A stretch of DNA of 64,000 nt from positions 62,001 to 126,000 of the forward strand of contig JAXMFB010000013.1 in the NCBI GenBank assembly GCA_046347945.1, given 5' to 3'. The notes below the pieces were generated by a model. It had not been told where the DNA came from. It worked only from the letters and a program-made list of their open reading frames with translations, and searched no databases. This document shows positions 23,744 through 36,408 of the stretch, piece by piece. A program made the position numbers and the translations under genes. Within the stretch, counting starts at the first letter, position 1; each line of letters begins with the position of its first letter. Source of the stretch: Zeimonas sp046347945. Its GTDB lineage: Bacteria > Pseudomonadota > Gammaproteobacteria > Burkholderiales > Burkholderiaceae_E.

Positions 23744-24852
23744 TCAGGTCGCCACGGCAAGGATCACGTCCGGCGCCTTGATCAGCGCGACGGCGCGCAT
23801 GCCCGGCGCAAGCGCCATCTGTGTGACGCTTGCCTCGGTGACGATGGCCACGATCTGTCCGCCGCTGTCGATGTCGAGCGCGACCTCGGCATTCACCGCG
23901 CCGGGCCGGATCGAACGGATGGTTCCGTGGCGGCCGCCTGGACCGGGATGCCGAAGTTCGCGTCGGCGGCGCCGAGTGCCGCTGGCGACCGCCGCGACGG
24001 CGAGGTGGTGGCGACGTCGATTGCTTCCTCGTGGTTGAAGCCGCGGATGCGCAGACCGGTCGCGACGCCGGCTCGATCCGGTGGCGCGCGAGCAGTTCCT
24101 CGAACGGGCAGCGCAAGCGCGTTCCGGTGGTGGGCGCGCGATTGACGAATCGCAGCGCGGCAGGTCTTCGATGCCGCGCACGCCGAGCGGATTGCCCTGC
24201 GCCACGAACAGGCCCTGCGTGCGGTGCGCGACGCGGATCAGTTTCTCGCGCCCGAGCCGAGCAGCGGCCCGAACGCGCGATGCACCTTCGAGCCGCGTTG
24301 TGCAAGCTCGGGCCGCGACAGCGGCAGGTGGATGCCCGCGAACTCGCAGTGCCCCTGGCGCAGCTGCCGGAGCGCCTCGAGGCTGCCCTCGTAGCGCAGG
24401 TCGAGCAGCAGCTCGCGCTCGGTCTGGCACAGGCGCTTCAGAAGCGGCAACGACAGGTCGTGGCTGGCCACGCAGTCGGTGATCTGCACCGCATCGTTGA
24501 ACGCGATCGACAGCTCGCGGCCGATCTCGGTGGCCAGGTTCTCGACCTGCGGGCGCGAGCCGCGCCCGGATCCGCGTCTCGGCCCACAGCAGCTTCTCGG
24601 CGAACTCGGTCAGGCGCGCCGCGCGCCCTTGTCCCAGTGGACCAGCGCGCGGTCGAGCCGCTTCTCCTGATCCTTCAGGTAGCCCCACAGGTGGCGGTAC
24701 GAGAAGCCGAGCTTGCGCGCGGCCGCCGCGATCGAGCCCTCGTGCCGGATCGCGCCGAGCACCTCGAAGAACGGATTGCGCAGGTGCCCCCCGCCCGAAG
24801 CCGAGAGCGCGTACTGCATTTCGATGGCGATGATGCCGGATGACTTATGCAT
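23744..24852 (-). pseudogene. Molybdate-responsive regulator (ModE-type HTH, PBP-like domain) run into a Mop/TOBE segment, frameshifted
   Basis: Read 24852 to 23744, the minus strand holds pieces of one or two molybdenum genes in alternating frames. First comes a ModE-type winged helix (GGHLRNPFFEVLGAIRHEGS, then YRHLWGYLKDQEKRLDRALV). Next is a substrate-binding-like domain (ITDCVASHDLSLPLLKRLCQ; LLLDLRYEGSLEALRQLRQG; FVAQGNPLGVRGIEDL). Last is a molybdate-binding TOBE/Mop module (GAVNAEVALDIDSGGQIVAI, then VTQMALAPGMRAVALIKAPD). At least four frame changes are needed to join them, and part of the PBP domain seems missing before the Mop module. In relatives the regulator and a separate small Mop protein are often neighbours, so a deletion may have fused them. 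It is divergent from the modA-like gene it probably controlled. Confidence 0.7.
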
Positions 24853-24964
24853 GGCGCGTCATATCGATTCGGGGGGCCGGGCTGCCTATTCTCCCAGATC
24901 GCGCAACACGGATCGGGCCGGCGCCGGGCCGGCTGCACCGCGCGCCTTCCGAGGAAGTGCCCCG

Positions 24965-25779
24965 ATGATGCCCCCACGTTCCTTTGCTGCGCGCCGACTG
25001 CTCGCCGTCCTGCGCTGGCCGCGACCCCCGTCGTCGCCCGGCCCGCGGCCGCGCAGACCGCACGCCTGCACGCCGCCGGCAGCCTGCGCGCCGCGCTCGA
25101 CGAGATCGCGCGCGAATTCGAGCGGCGCGAGCAGGTGCGCATCGAGGCGGTCTACGGCGCCCGGGCCCGCTGCGCGACCGGATCGCGAAGGGCGAAGCCG
25201 CCGAGGTGTTCGCATCGGCGAACATGGCGCATCCGGCCTCGCTTGCCGCCGCGGGCAAGGCGATGCCGCCGCTACCCTTCACGCGCAACGTGATGCGCGC
25301 TCACGCGCCCCGACGTCGGCGTGCGGACCGGCAACCTGCTCGAACGCATGCTCGACCCGGGCGTGCGCCTGGGGACCTCGACGCCGAAGGCCGATCCGTC
25401 CGGAGACTACGCGTTCGAGCTGTTCGCGAGGGCGGAAGGCTGCGCCCCGGGGCGCGCCAGGCGCTGGAGGCGAAGGCGCTGAAGCTCACCGGCGGCCCGA
25501 CTCGCCGCCACCGTCGCCGGACCGCAGCGTCTACGGCGACCTGGTCGCGCGCAAGCAGGCCGACATCTTCCTCACCTATTGCACCAACGCGCTGCTGGCG
25601 CGCCGCGACTTCCCCGATCTCGTCTCCGTCGCGATCCCGCGGAACTGTCGGTCGGCGCACTCTACGGGCTGACCGTGCTGCGCGGCGCGCCCGAGCCGGC
25701 GTGGCGCTTCGCATGGTTTATCCTGTCCGACGATGGGCAGGCGATTCTCACCCGGCACGGATTCGGTTCGCCGCGTTGA
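24965..25779 (+). pseudogene. Molybdate-binding protein (ModA-like), multiply frameshifted
   Basis: The plus strand encodes, in shifting frames, a complete-looking periplasmic molybdate-type binding protein: start MMPPRSFAARRLLAVL, then TARLHAAGSLRAALDEIARE, DRIAKGEAAEVFASANMAHP, GVRTGNLLERMLDPGVRLGT, SVYGDLVARKQADIFLTYCT and GALYGLTVLRGAPEPAWRFA through to a stop at 25777. I count at least five frame changes (near 25010, 25165, 25305, 25440-25500 and 25640). Nearly every segment of the protein is preserved, which favours small indels (assembly error or very recent decay) over ancient degradation. It would deliver molybdate to an ABC importer; the next gene encodes another binding protein. 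Confidence 0.7.
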
Positions 25780-26866
25780 CGCTGCCGGGGCGCCCGACGC
25801 CGGCTTCGGCTCCGTGCGCGCCCGGTCGCCGTCGCCGCTCCCGCGCGTCGGCGCGGCCTGCACGCGGCGGGTGCCGCGTCTCGCCGCGGCTGCGCCGGGG
25901 CTGGCGAACGCGCAGGCCGCGTTCGTCGACGACGCGGGGCGCCGCGTGCCGATCGGCGCCTCCGTGCGGCGCGTCTTCCCGGCGGGGCCCGGCGTCGGTC
26001 TTCCTGTATTGCCTGGCCCCCGATCGGCTGCTCGGCTGGACGCGGCGCGCTGCGCGCCGACGAGGCCGCGTTCCTGCTGCCCGAGGTCGCTGCCGCTGCC
26101 CGAGCTCGGGCGGCTGACGGGACGAGGGTCGACGGTGGCGCTCGAATCGGTGCTCGCGATGCGCGCCGAGCTGATCGTCGACGTCGGGGCGGTCGCACCG
26201 ACCTATTCCTCGCTGGCCGACCAGGTGCAGCGGCAAACGGGCGTTCCGTACCTGCTGCTCGACGGCGCATTCGAGCGTACCGAGTCGACGCTGCGCCGAC
26301 TGGGCAGCGCCCTGGGCCTGACGGCACGCGCGGAGAGCCTCGCGCGCGGCACGCGGGCGATCCTCGACGCCGCGGCAGAGTTGCGCGCCGGCCTGGCCGA
26401 GGGCGATCGGCCGCGGGTGCTGCTCGCGCGCGGCCCGACGGGGCTCGTCACGTCGGCCGGCCTGAACGCCGAGGTGCTCGACCAGGTCGGTGCGATCAAC
26501 GTCGCGCGCGTCGATGCGCCGAACCTCGCGCTGGTCTCGCTCGAGCAGGTGAGCGCCTGGCGCCCCGACTGGATCCTCGCCAGCGACCTGTCCTTCGTCG
26601 CGCAGCTCGACCGCCACCCCGTCTGGTCCAGGTTGCCCGCTGTCCGTGCGAGGCGCGTGCTGCTGATTCCGCGCGTGCCGTTCGGCTGGTTCGACGCGCC
26701 GCCGGCGCTGAATCGCCTGATCGGCATCGAGTGGTTGTCCGCGGTCTTCATCCGCGGCGCGTGCGATGACCGACTCGACGAGCGCCTCGCGGCGACCTTC
26801 GAGTGGCTCTATCACCGGCGCCCGTCGATCGGCCAGATGCGCGCCCTGCTCGCCACGACGCGGTGA
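25776..26866 (+). pseudogene. Siderophore/molybdate-type (TroA-fold) ABC substrate-binding protein, frameshifted in the N-terminal third
   Basis: Periplasmic binding protein of the FepB/BtuF/MolA class. The intact C-terminal two thirds (from about 26095) read LGRLTGRGSTVALESVLAMR, AELIVDVGAVAPTYSSLADQ, PYLLLDGAFERTESTLRRLG and LNRLIGIEWLSAVF. The first third needs frame changes near 25988 and 26050-26095 to join RRVPIGASVRRVFPAG, ASVFLYCLAPDRLLGWTR and ADEAAFLLPEV. A TTG at 25776 overlapping the modA-like stop could be the start. The GTGA overlap with the permease ties it to that importer. The ligand is probably molybdate or tungstate judging from neighbours; an iron complex or corrinoid is the alternative. 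Confidence 0.7.
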
Positions 26867-27888
26867 GACGCGCGTTCGGCTCGTCGCGTGATGGCCAGGC
26901 ACCGGCGTGGCCGTGGGTGGTCGGTGCGCTCGCGCTCGCGCTCGCCGCGTCCGCGTTGTATGCGCTCGGCAGCGGGCGATTCCATCTTCCGCTGGGCGAC
27001 GTGCTGCGGATGCTCTTCGGCGCGCAGGACGTGCCCCCGACCGCCGAGACCGTGCTGTGGCAGATCCGCGGCCCGCGCGTGCTCGCGGCGATCGTGGTGG
27101 GCGCAGCGCTCGCGGCCTCGGGCGTGGCGCTGCAGTCGGTGTTCCGCAACCCGCTCGCCGCGCCCGACCTGCTCGGCGTCTCGGCGGGCGCCGCGCTCGG
27201 GGCAGTGCTCGGCATCTTCCTCGGATGGAGCGTGTTCGCGATCCAGGCCTCGGCGTTCGCCGGCGGGCTCGCCGCGGTGGCGATCGTCTACGCGGTGGGC
27301 ACCGTGCTGCCGCTTCGCGATCGCACGCTGAGCCTCGTGCTGGCCGGCATCGCGATCGGCAGCATGCTCGGCGCGTTGATCGCGCTGGTGAAGACGCTGG
27401 CCGATCCCTACACGCAGCTCCCGGCGATCACGTTCTGGCTGCTCGGCAGCTTCGCGTCGATTACCGTCGTCGATCTCGCACTGCTCTCGGGGCTGGCGCT
27501 GCTCGGCCTGGTGCCGCTCGCGCTGATGCGCTGGCGCGCCGACGCGCTGGCGCTCTCCGACGACGAGGTGCACGCGCTGGGTGTGCGGCTGCCGGTGGTG
27601 CGGCTCGCGCTGGTCTGCGGCGCGACGCTCGCCACCAGCGGTACGGTGGCTGCGGCGGGGATCATCGGCTGGATCGGCCTCGTGGTGCCGCACGCGGCGC
27701 GGCTGATGGTGGGCGCCTCGTTCCCGCGGGTGCTGCCGGTGGCGATGCTGCTCGGCGCGCTGCTGATGCTCGTGATCGACACGCTGGGCCGAAGCATCGC
27801 GCAGTCCGAGGTGCCTCCGGGCGTACTCACCGCGCTGGTGGGCGCGCCGGTGCTGTTCGCCCTGATGCTCAGGCGCACCGATGGCTGA
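26863..27888 (+). CDS. FecCD-family ABC transporter permease (MolB-like)
   Basis: A 341-residue inner-membrane permease of the siderophore/cobalamin/molybdate class with about ten helices. Family marks are GVALQSVFRNPLAAPDLLGV followed by SAGAALGAV (about residues 86-114), and GIIGWIGLVVPHAARLMVG (about 265), the segment that contacts the ATPase. Start GTG 26863 overlaps the binding-protein stop (GTGA) and its end overlaps the ATPase gene by eight bases. Transport substrate is inferred from the molybdenum genes on both sides. Confidence 0.88.
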   Translation: MRRAFGSSRDGQAPAWPWVVGALALALAASALYALGSGRFHLPLGDVLRMLFGAQDVPPTAETVLWQIRGPRVLAAIVVGAALAASGVALQSVFRNPLAAPDLLGVSAGAALGAVLGIFLGWSVFAIQASAFAGGLAAVAIVYAVGTVLPLRDRTLSLVLAGIAIGSMLGALIALVKTLADPYTQLPAITFWLLGSFASITVVDLALLSGLALLGLVPLALMRWRADALALSDDEVHALGVRLPVVRLALVCGATLATSGTVAAAGIIGWIGLVVPHAARLMVGASFPRVLPVAMLLGALLMLVIDTLGRSIAQSEVPPGVLTALVGAPVLFALMLRRTDG

Positions 27889-28681
27889 ACTGCTGCGCGC
27901 GCGAGCGCTGTCGTTCGGCTACGACCGGCGGGCGCTGACCGCGCCGATCGACCTCACGCTGCACGCGGGAGAGATCGTGGTGGTGCTCGGCCCGAACGGG
28001 TCGGGCAAGAGCACGCTGTTTCGTACGCTGCTGGGCACCGTGGCGCCGCTCTCCGGGACGGTCCGCTGGGGCGAGCGCGAGCTCGGGCAGCTCGGCCCGC
28101 GCGAGCTCGCGGCGCGCGTCGCCTGGGTGCCGCAGCAGCCCGGCGCGGCGTTCGAGTTCAGCGTCGAGCAGTACGTGATGCTGGGCCGGCTCGGCCGGCT
28201 CCCGACGGGCGCCGCGCCCGGCCGCGTCGACCGCGAGGCCGTTGCGCGCGCGATCGAGCGGCTCGGGCTCGAGCGCTTCCGCGGCCGGATGCTCTCGAGG
28301 ATGTCGGGCGGCGAACGCCAGCTGGCCGCGATCGCGCGCGCGCTTGCGCAGCAGGCCTCGACACTGCTGCTCGACGAGCCGACCGCGAGCCTGGACTTCG
28401 GCAACCAGGGCAGGGTGCTCGACACGCTGCGCGGCCTCGCCGCGGACGGGCTGGGCATCGCCTACGCGACGCACGATCCGAATGCTGCGCTGCGCGCTGG
28501 CACGAATGCGCTGGTCTACCTGCCCGACGGCGCGACCGCGTTCGGACCGGTCTCGGAACTCATCGAGCCGTCGGTGCTCACGCGCGTCTACGGGGTCGAG
28601 GTCGAGCTTGCGCGCACGGCTGGTGGGCGGCCGGCTTTCGCGCTGGCCGCCGCGACCTCGCCACGCGACGCCGGCGGCTGA
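27881..28681 (+). CDS. ABC transporter ATP-binding protein, FecE/MolC-like
   Basis: A 266-residue ATPase powering the preceding permease. Walker A GPNGSGKST is at about residues 38-46, the Q-loop is in VAWVPQQPG, the signature is MSGGERQLAA (about 143), Walker B is STLLLDEPTASLDF, and the switch His is in AYATHDPNAAL. It ends 53 bases before the convergent xdhC stop codon. With the genes from 25776 it forms a complete binding protein-permease-ATPase importer. Confidence 0.9.
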   Translation: MAELLRARALSFGYDRRALTAPIDLTLHAGEIVVVLGPNGSGKSTLFRTLLGTVAPLSGTVRWGERELGQLGPRELAARVAWVPQQPGAAFEFSVEQYVMLGRLGRLPTGAAPGRVDREAVARAIERLGLERFRGRMLSRMSGGERQLAAIARALAQQASTLLLDEPTASLDFGNQGRVLDTLRGLAADGLGIAYATHDPNAALRAGTNALVYLPDGATAFGPVSELIEPSVLTRVYGVEVELARTAGGRPAFALAAATSPRDAGG

Positions 28682-28734
28682 CTCGCGGTGCCGGCGGCGA
28701 CGCGCGCCGGGTGCCGACTCGCGGCGCCGATCGT

Positions 28735-29728
28735 TCAGCCCGCGACGAGGCAGGCTTCCTCGTCCTGCGGCGCCTTCTTCTGCATGAGCTCGACCCCGTT
28801 CTTCACCGACACGATCTCGGCCAGGATCGCCACGGCGATTTCGGCCGGCGTGCGGCTGCCGATGTGCAGCCCGATCGGGCCGTGCAACCGGGCGATCTCG
28901 TCGGCCGACAGTTCGAACATCGCGAGCCGCTCGCGCCGCTTCGCGGTGTTCTTGCGCGAGCCGAGCGCGCCGACGTAGAACGCCGGCGACTTCAGCGCCT
29001 CGATCAGCGCCAGGTCGTCGAGCTTCGGGTCGTGCGTGAGCGCGACCACCGCGGTGTTGGCGTCGGGCTTGAAGGCCGCGATCGCGTCGTCGGGCATGCC
29101 GGGCAGCCAGGTGACCTGCGGCAGCTCGAGCGTCGTGTAGTACTCCTCGCGCGGATCGCAGACGAAGACCTGGAAGTCGAGCGCCTTCGCCATCTCGGCC
29201 AGCACGCGCGAGAGCTGCCCGGCGCCGATCATCAGCAGCCGGTAGCGCGGCCCGAACACCGTTCGGGACGTCTTGCCGTCGAACTGGAACCACTCGCCGC
29301 GCTGCGCGGGCGCGAGCGCGGCGCGCCCGGTTTCCAGGTCGAGCGTACGCGCGACGAGCTCGTGGCGCGACGTGCGTTCGAGCACCTCGCTCGATCCAGC
29401 CCGCGTCGGTCACCGGCTCCTGCAGCAGGCGCAGCGTGCCGCCGCAGGGCAGGCCGAATCGCGCGGCTTCTTCCTTGGCAACGCCGTAGACGACGAGCGA
29501 GGGCTTCGCGACCCGCTCGCCGGTCTGCACCCGCTTGATCAGGTCGTCTTCGACGCAGCCGCCCGACACCGAGCCGACCACCAGCCCGTCGTCGCGCAGC
29601 GCCAGCAGCGCACCGGGCGGCCGGGGCGCCGAGCCCCAGGTCTCGAGCACGGTGACGAGCCAGACGCGGCGCCCGGCGGCGAACCAGTCGCGCGCATGTT
29701 CGAGGACTTCACGATCGAGGCTGTCCAT
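28735..29728 (-). pseudogene. coxI: XdhC/CoxI family molybdenum-cofactor maturation protein, apparent frameshift
   Basis: XdhC proteins bind the molybdenum cofactor, promote its sulfuration and insert it into Mo-hydroxylases. The N-terminal part (29728 to about 29390) reads MDSLDREVLEHARDWFAAGR, SVSGGCVEDDLI and GLPCGGTLRLLQEPV. The C-terminal Rossmann part (about 29385 to 28735) reads YRLLMIGAGQLSRVLAEMAK, ALTHDPKLDDLALIEAL and HIGSRTPAEIAVAILAEIV. A single frame change near 29381-29396 (GAGCGAGGTGC on the coding strand) separates them. All family parts are present, so a sequencing indel is as likely as a real mutation. It is the last gene of the cox operon. Confidence 0.8.
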
Positions 29729-29738
29729 TCGGTGCTCC

Positions 29739-30317
29739 TCAACGCAACAGGTAGGTGATCAGCGCGACGGCGATCAACGCGACGACGATCCAGACCAGCC
29801 AGCGCGTGCCGCCGCCGGGTGCTGCAGGCATCGGCGCAGCTGTCGGCGCCGCGACCACCGCCTCGCCGATCCCGGCCGCGGGCGCCAGCCGGGACTCGAA
29901 TGCGGCGAAGAAATCGTCGGCGATCTTGGTGGCCGCGCCTTCGATCAGCCGCGAGCCGACCTGCGCCAGTTTACCGCCGACCTGCGCCTTCGCGGCATAG
30001 GAGAGGCGGGTGCCGGCGCCCTCGGGCGCGAGCTTCACGTCGGCCGAACCCTTTCCGAATCCCGCGACGCCGCCCTGGCCATCGAAGGCGATCGTGTAAG
30101 ACGACGGCGGCACGATGTTCTCGAGCTTCAGCCGCCCCTTGAACCGTGCGTTCACCGGCCCGATCCGCATCGCCATCGTCGCGAGGTACTCGTCGTCGGC
30201 GACGCGCTCGAGCGTCTCGCAGCCGGCGATGCACGCCTTCAGCGTCTCGGGGTCGTTCAGCGCGGCCCAGGTGGCCTCGGGGGCCGCCGCGATCAGGCGT
30301 TCGCCTTGCAGGTTCAT
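29739..30317 (-). CDS. coxG: CoxG, SRPBCC-fold CO-dehydrogenase accessory protein
   Basis: A 192-residue protein of the CoxG family. The soluble SRPBCC domain (about 1-145) begins MNLQGERLIAAAPEATWAAL and continues ACIAGCETLERVADDEYLAT and LSYAAKAQVGGKLAQVGSRL. After a Pro/Ala linker comes a single C-terminal membrane anchor (about 170-190, WLVWIVVALIAVALITYL). In Oligotropha and mycobacteria CoxG is needed to attach or to supply quinone to CO dehydrogenase at the inner membrane. Its ATG overlaps the coxE stop by four bases. Confidence 0.9.
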   Translation of the reverse strand: MNLQGERLIAAAPEATWAALNDPETLKACIAGCETLERVADDEYLATMAMRIGPVNARFKGRLKLENIVPPSSYTIAFDGQGGVAGFGKGSADVKLAPEGAGTRLSYAAKAQVGGKLAQVGSRLIEGAATKIADDFFAAFESRLAPAAGIGEAVVAAPTAAPMPAAPGGGTRWLVWIVVALIAVALITYLLR

Positions 30318-31515
30318 GTCGGATTCTCCGTGCGATGGGTTCGCATGTCGGGTCGCTCGGGGGGCTTGCGAAGCGCCTGCGCGAGGTCGGCGAGGCTGGC
30401 CAGGTTGTGCATCGGCAGCATCCGGTCGACGTGCGGCAGCAGCGCGCGCACGCCGGCCGCACGCGGCGAAAACCCCTCGTAGCGCAGCAGCGGGTTGAGC
30501 CAGACCAGTTCGTGCGAAAAGCGCGCCAGCCGCGCCGCTTCGGCCGACAGCGACCCGTGCTCGTCGCGATCGAGCCCGTCGGTGACCAGCAGCAGCGCCG
30601 CATTGCCGGTGAGCATGCGACGCGCCCAGCGGCGGTTGAACTCGGCCAGGTTCGACGCGATGCGGGTGCCGCCGCGCCAGTCCTGCACCAGCGCGTCGGC
30701 GCGCTCGATCGCCACGTCGGGATCGCGGTGGCGCAGGCAGCGCGTGATGTCGGTGAGCCGCGTGCCGAAGACCATCGTGTGCACGCGGTGATGGTGCTGC
30801 GTGAGGCCGTACGCGTAGTGCAGGAACGCGCGCGCGTAGCGGTCCATCGAGCCCGAGATGTCGATCATGATCACCAGCGGCGGCGGCCGCAGGCGCGGTG
30901 CCGAGCGCGGCAGGTCGATCGTGTCGGGCGAGCGCGCCAGGCGGCGCAGCGCGCGCCGCACGTCGATGCGCCCGCGCGGCGATGCCGCCAGCCGGCGGGT
31001 GCGCAGCGGGCGCACCGGCAGCGGCACCGTCTCGGCCAGGCGGCGCGCGATCGCGAACTCGCGCGCCGACATGCTCTCGAAATCGGCGCGCTGCAGGCGC
31101 TCGCGCTCCGAGAAGCTGACCACCGCGTCGATCGTCTGCTTGTCCTCCTCGTTGGGCGGCGCCTCGGGCGGCGGCGTCGTGGCGGGCGGCGACAGCGCTT
31201 CCTCGACTCGGCGCGGCCGCTGCGGTGGCTTGACCGCGCCCGGTCGGCCGGCGATCTTCGGCAGCAGCAGATACATCAGCCGCTCGAGCAGCTTCGGGTC
31301 GCGCCAGAACGCGGCGAACGCCGCGTCGAACACCGGCTGCTGCTCGTGCCGGCTCAGCATCACTGCGGTCAGCGCCGCGTGCACGTCGTCGCGGCGGTCG
31401 AGCCCCACGAGCTCCACCGCGTTGATCGCGGCCAGGATGCGATCGGGGCCCACGGGAAGGCCGGCCGCGCGCAGCACCCGCGCGAAGTGAACGATGTTGT
31501 CGGCGACGTGTCCGC

Positions 31516-31519
<4 letters not shown>
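30314..31519 (-). CDS. coxE: CoxE, von Willebrand factor A-domain protein
   Basis: A 401-residue VWA protein that works with the MoxR-type ATPase CoxD in building the CO-dehydrogenase [MoSCu] or Mo centre. The C-terminal VWA domain (about 205-370) carries the MIDAS motif IDISGSMDRYA, the threonine in WRGGTRIASNL and LLVTDGLDRDEHG. A Pro-rich linker (PPATTPPPEAPPNEED) follows the N-terminal helical region. Start is GTG 31519, overlapping the coxD stop (GTGA), which fixes the N-terminus at VSGHVADNIVHFARVL. Confidence 0.9.
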
Positions 31520-32429
<910 letters not shown>

Positions 32430-32521
32430 GAAGGCGGCTCGCTGGGCGCTGGAGGGGAGAATTGCATGGGGAGAGGCTGCGCGCGGCGCCGGCGCGCGCG
32501 CGCGGCCGGACGAAGGCTCGA

Positions 32522-33317
32522 TCAGCCGGCCAGTGCTCTTCTCGACGGCGCGCCGCGCCATCACCGTGACCATCGCGGCACGGTATTCGGCCGAAGCATG
32601 CAGGTCGCTGTTGTAGCCGGCCGGATCGAGGCGGATGCCCGCGATCGCGTCGGGCCGGAAGTCGCGCGACAGCGCCTGCTCCATCTGCGCAACCCGGAAC
32701 ACGTGCGAACGCGCGCCGGTGACCGCGACGCGTACGCCCGAGGCGCCCTGGCTCACGAACACGCCGACCAGCGCGAAACGCGAAGCGGGCTGCTTGAACT
32801 TCACGTAGGCGGCGCGCTGGGGCACCGGGAAACTGACCGAGACGATCAGTTCGCCCGGCTGCAGCGCGGTCGTGAACAGGTCCTTGAAGAAGTCGTCGGC
32901 GGCGATCGACCTGCGGTCGGTCTGCACCGTGGCGCCCAGCCCCAGCACGCCTGCCGGATAGTCGGCCGCCGGGTCGGAGTTGGCGATCGACCCGCCCAGC
33001 GTGCCCATGTTGCGCACCATCTGGTCGCCGATGCCGCCCGCGAGGTCGGCGAGTGCGGGGATCGCCGCGCGCACGTCGGCCGAGCGGGCCACTTCGGAGT
33101 GGCGGGTCATCACGCCGATCTTCACCGACGATCCGTCGCGGCTGATGCCGCGCAGCCCGTCGATGCCACCCAGGTCGACCAGGGTACTCGCCGACGAAAG
33201 CCGCAGCTTCATCGACTGCACCAGGCTCTGCCCGCCGGCGAGAAACCGCGCGTCGCCGGTGGCCGCGCCCACCGCCTTGGCGACGCTGTCGGGACGCTGG
33301 TATTCGAATGCGTACAT
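32522..33317 (-). CDS. coxM: CoxM, FAD-binding medium subunit of CO-dehydrogenase-type hydroxylase
   Basis: Flavoprotein subunit passing electrons from the Fe-S subunit to the acceptor. It starts MYAFEYQRPDSVAKAVGAAT with GAGGAG six bases before the ATG. FAD-binding motifs are AGGQSLVQSMKLRL (about residues 31-44) and the TLGGSIANSDPAADYP segment (about 110). About 265 residues is normal for the family. The 3' end is odd: the frame does not stop but runs through into coxD. Removing one A in the coding-strand GAGAAGAGCAC near 32537 would give the normal-looking end AVEKALAG and a TGA at 32524-32522, so I end the gene there. Confidence 0.85.
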
Positions 33318-33331
33318 GAGTATCTCCTCGA

Positions 33332-35689
<2,358 letters not shown>

Positions 35690-35707
35690 GGTCGTGTCTC
35701 CCCGGAG

Positions 35708-36172
35708 TCAGCCTTGCGCCGCGACCTGCTCGATCGCGCGCACGATGTTGTGGTAGCCGGTGCAGCGGCAGATGTTGCCCTCGAGCCCTTCGCGGATCTG
35801 CGCCTCGGTGGCCTTGGGGTTGTCCTGCAGCAGCTGGATCGCCGACATCACCATGCCCGGCGTGCAGAAGCCGCACTGCAGCGCGTGGCACTCGTTGAAG
35901 GCCTTCTGCATCGGGTGCAGCTCGCCGCCCGCCGAGAGGCCCTCGATCGTCGTGATCGTCGCACCGTCGGCCTGCACCGCCAGCATCGAGCACGCCTTCA
36001 CCGCGCGGCCGTTCATGTGGATCGTGCAGGCGCCGCATTGCGCGGTGTCGCAGCCCACGTGGGTGCCGGTCAGCTGAAGGTTTTCGCGGATGAACTGCAC
36101 CAGCAGGGTTCGGGCGTCGATCGTCGCCGTCACCTGCTTGCCGTTCACCGTCATCGTCACGGTACGGTCCAT
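35708..36172 (-). CDS. coxS: CoxS, 2Fe-2S small subunit of CO-dehydrogenase-type hydroxylase
   Basis: A 154-residue protein with two [2Fe-2S] clusters that carry electrons from the Mo site to FAD. The ferredoxin-like cluster is in GCDTAQCGACTIHMNG with the fourth Cys in VKACSML (about residues 41-65). The second, helical-domain cluster is in CGFCTPGM and ICRCTGYHNI (about 102-140). Start at ATG 36172 is fixed by AGGAGG seven bases upstream; an in-frame ATG at 36229 would add a tail foreign to the family. It is the first gene of the S-L-M-D-E-G-I operon, 18 bases before coxL. Confidence 0.93.
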   Translation of the reverse strand: MDRTVTMTVNGKQVTATIDARTLLVQFIRENLQLTGTHVGCDTAQCGACTIHMNGRAVKACSMLAVQADGATITTIEGLSAGGELHPMQKAFNECHALQCGFCTPGMVMSAIQLLQDNPKATEAQIREGLEGNICRCTGYHNIVRAIEQVAAQG

Positions 36173-36360
36173 GAATCGCCTCCTGGGTTCGACTTTCTTG
36201 TTGCCGCTTGCGGCGGCGCGCTGATTCAAGTCGTGATGATGCCACCTTCCTGACGACGCCGAAGCGTTGTCGCGTCGTCACCGGGGACGCGGCCGGGCGA
36301 GCCGGCGCGGCGGCCCGGATGCTGCGCCGCAGCATCGGCGAGCCGAACCGGCGCTCGGGC

Positions 36361-36366
36361 TAGAAT
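36361..36366 (+). promoter_or_regulatory. Possible dcd promoter -10 element
   Basis: TAGAAT lies 42 bases before the dcd start in the 236-bp gap between divergent coxS and dcd. No convincing -35 accompanies it. The rest of the gap is GC-rich, and I see no other regulatory structure in it. Confidence 0.3.
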
Positions 36367-36408
36367 GCCGCGACTTTCGGCGCGCGGTGCGCCGCTTCCG
36401 GACACGCG

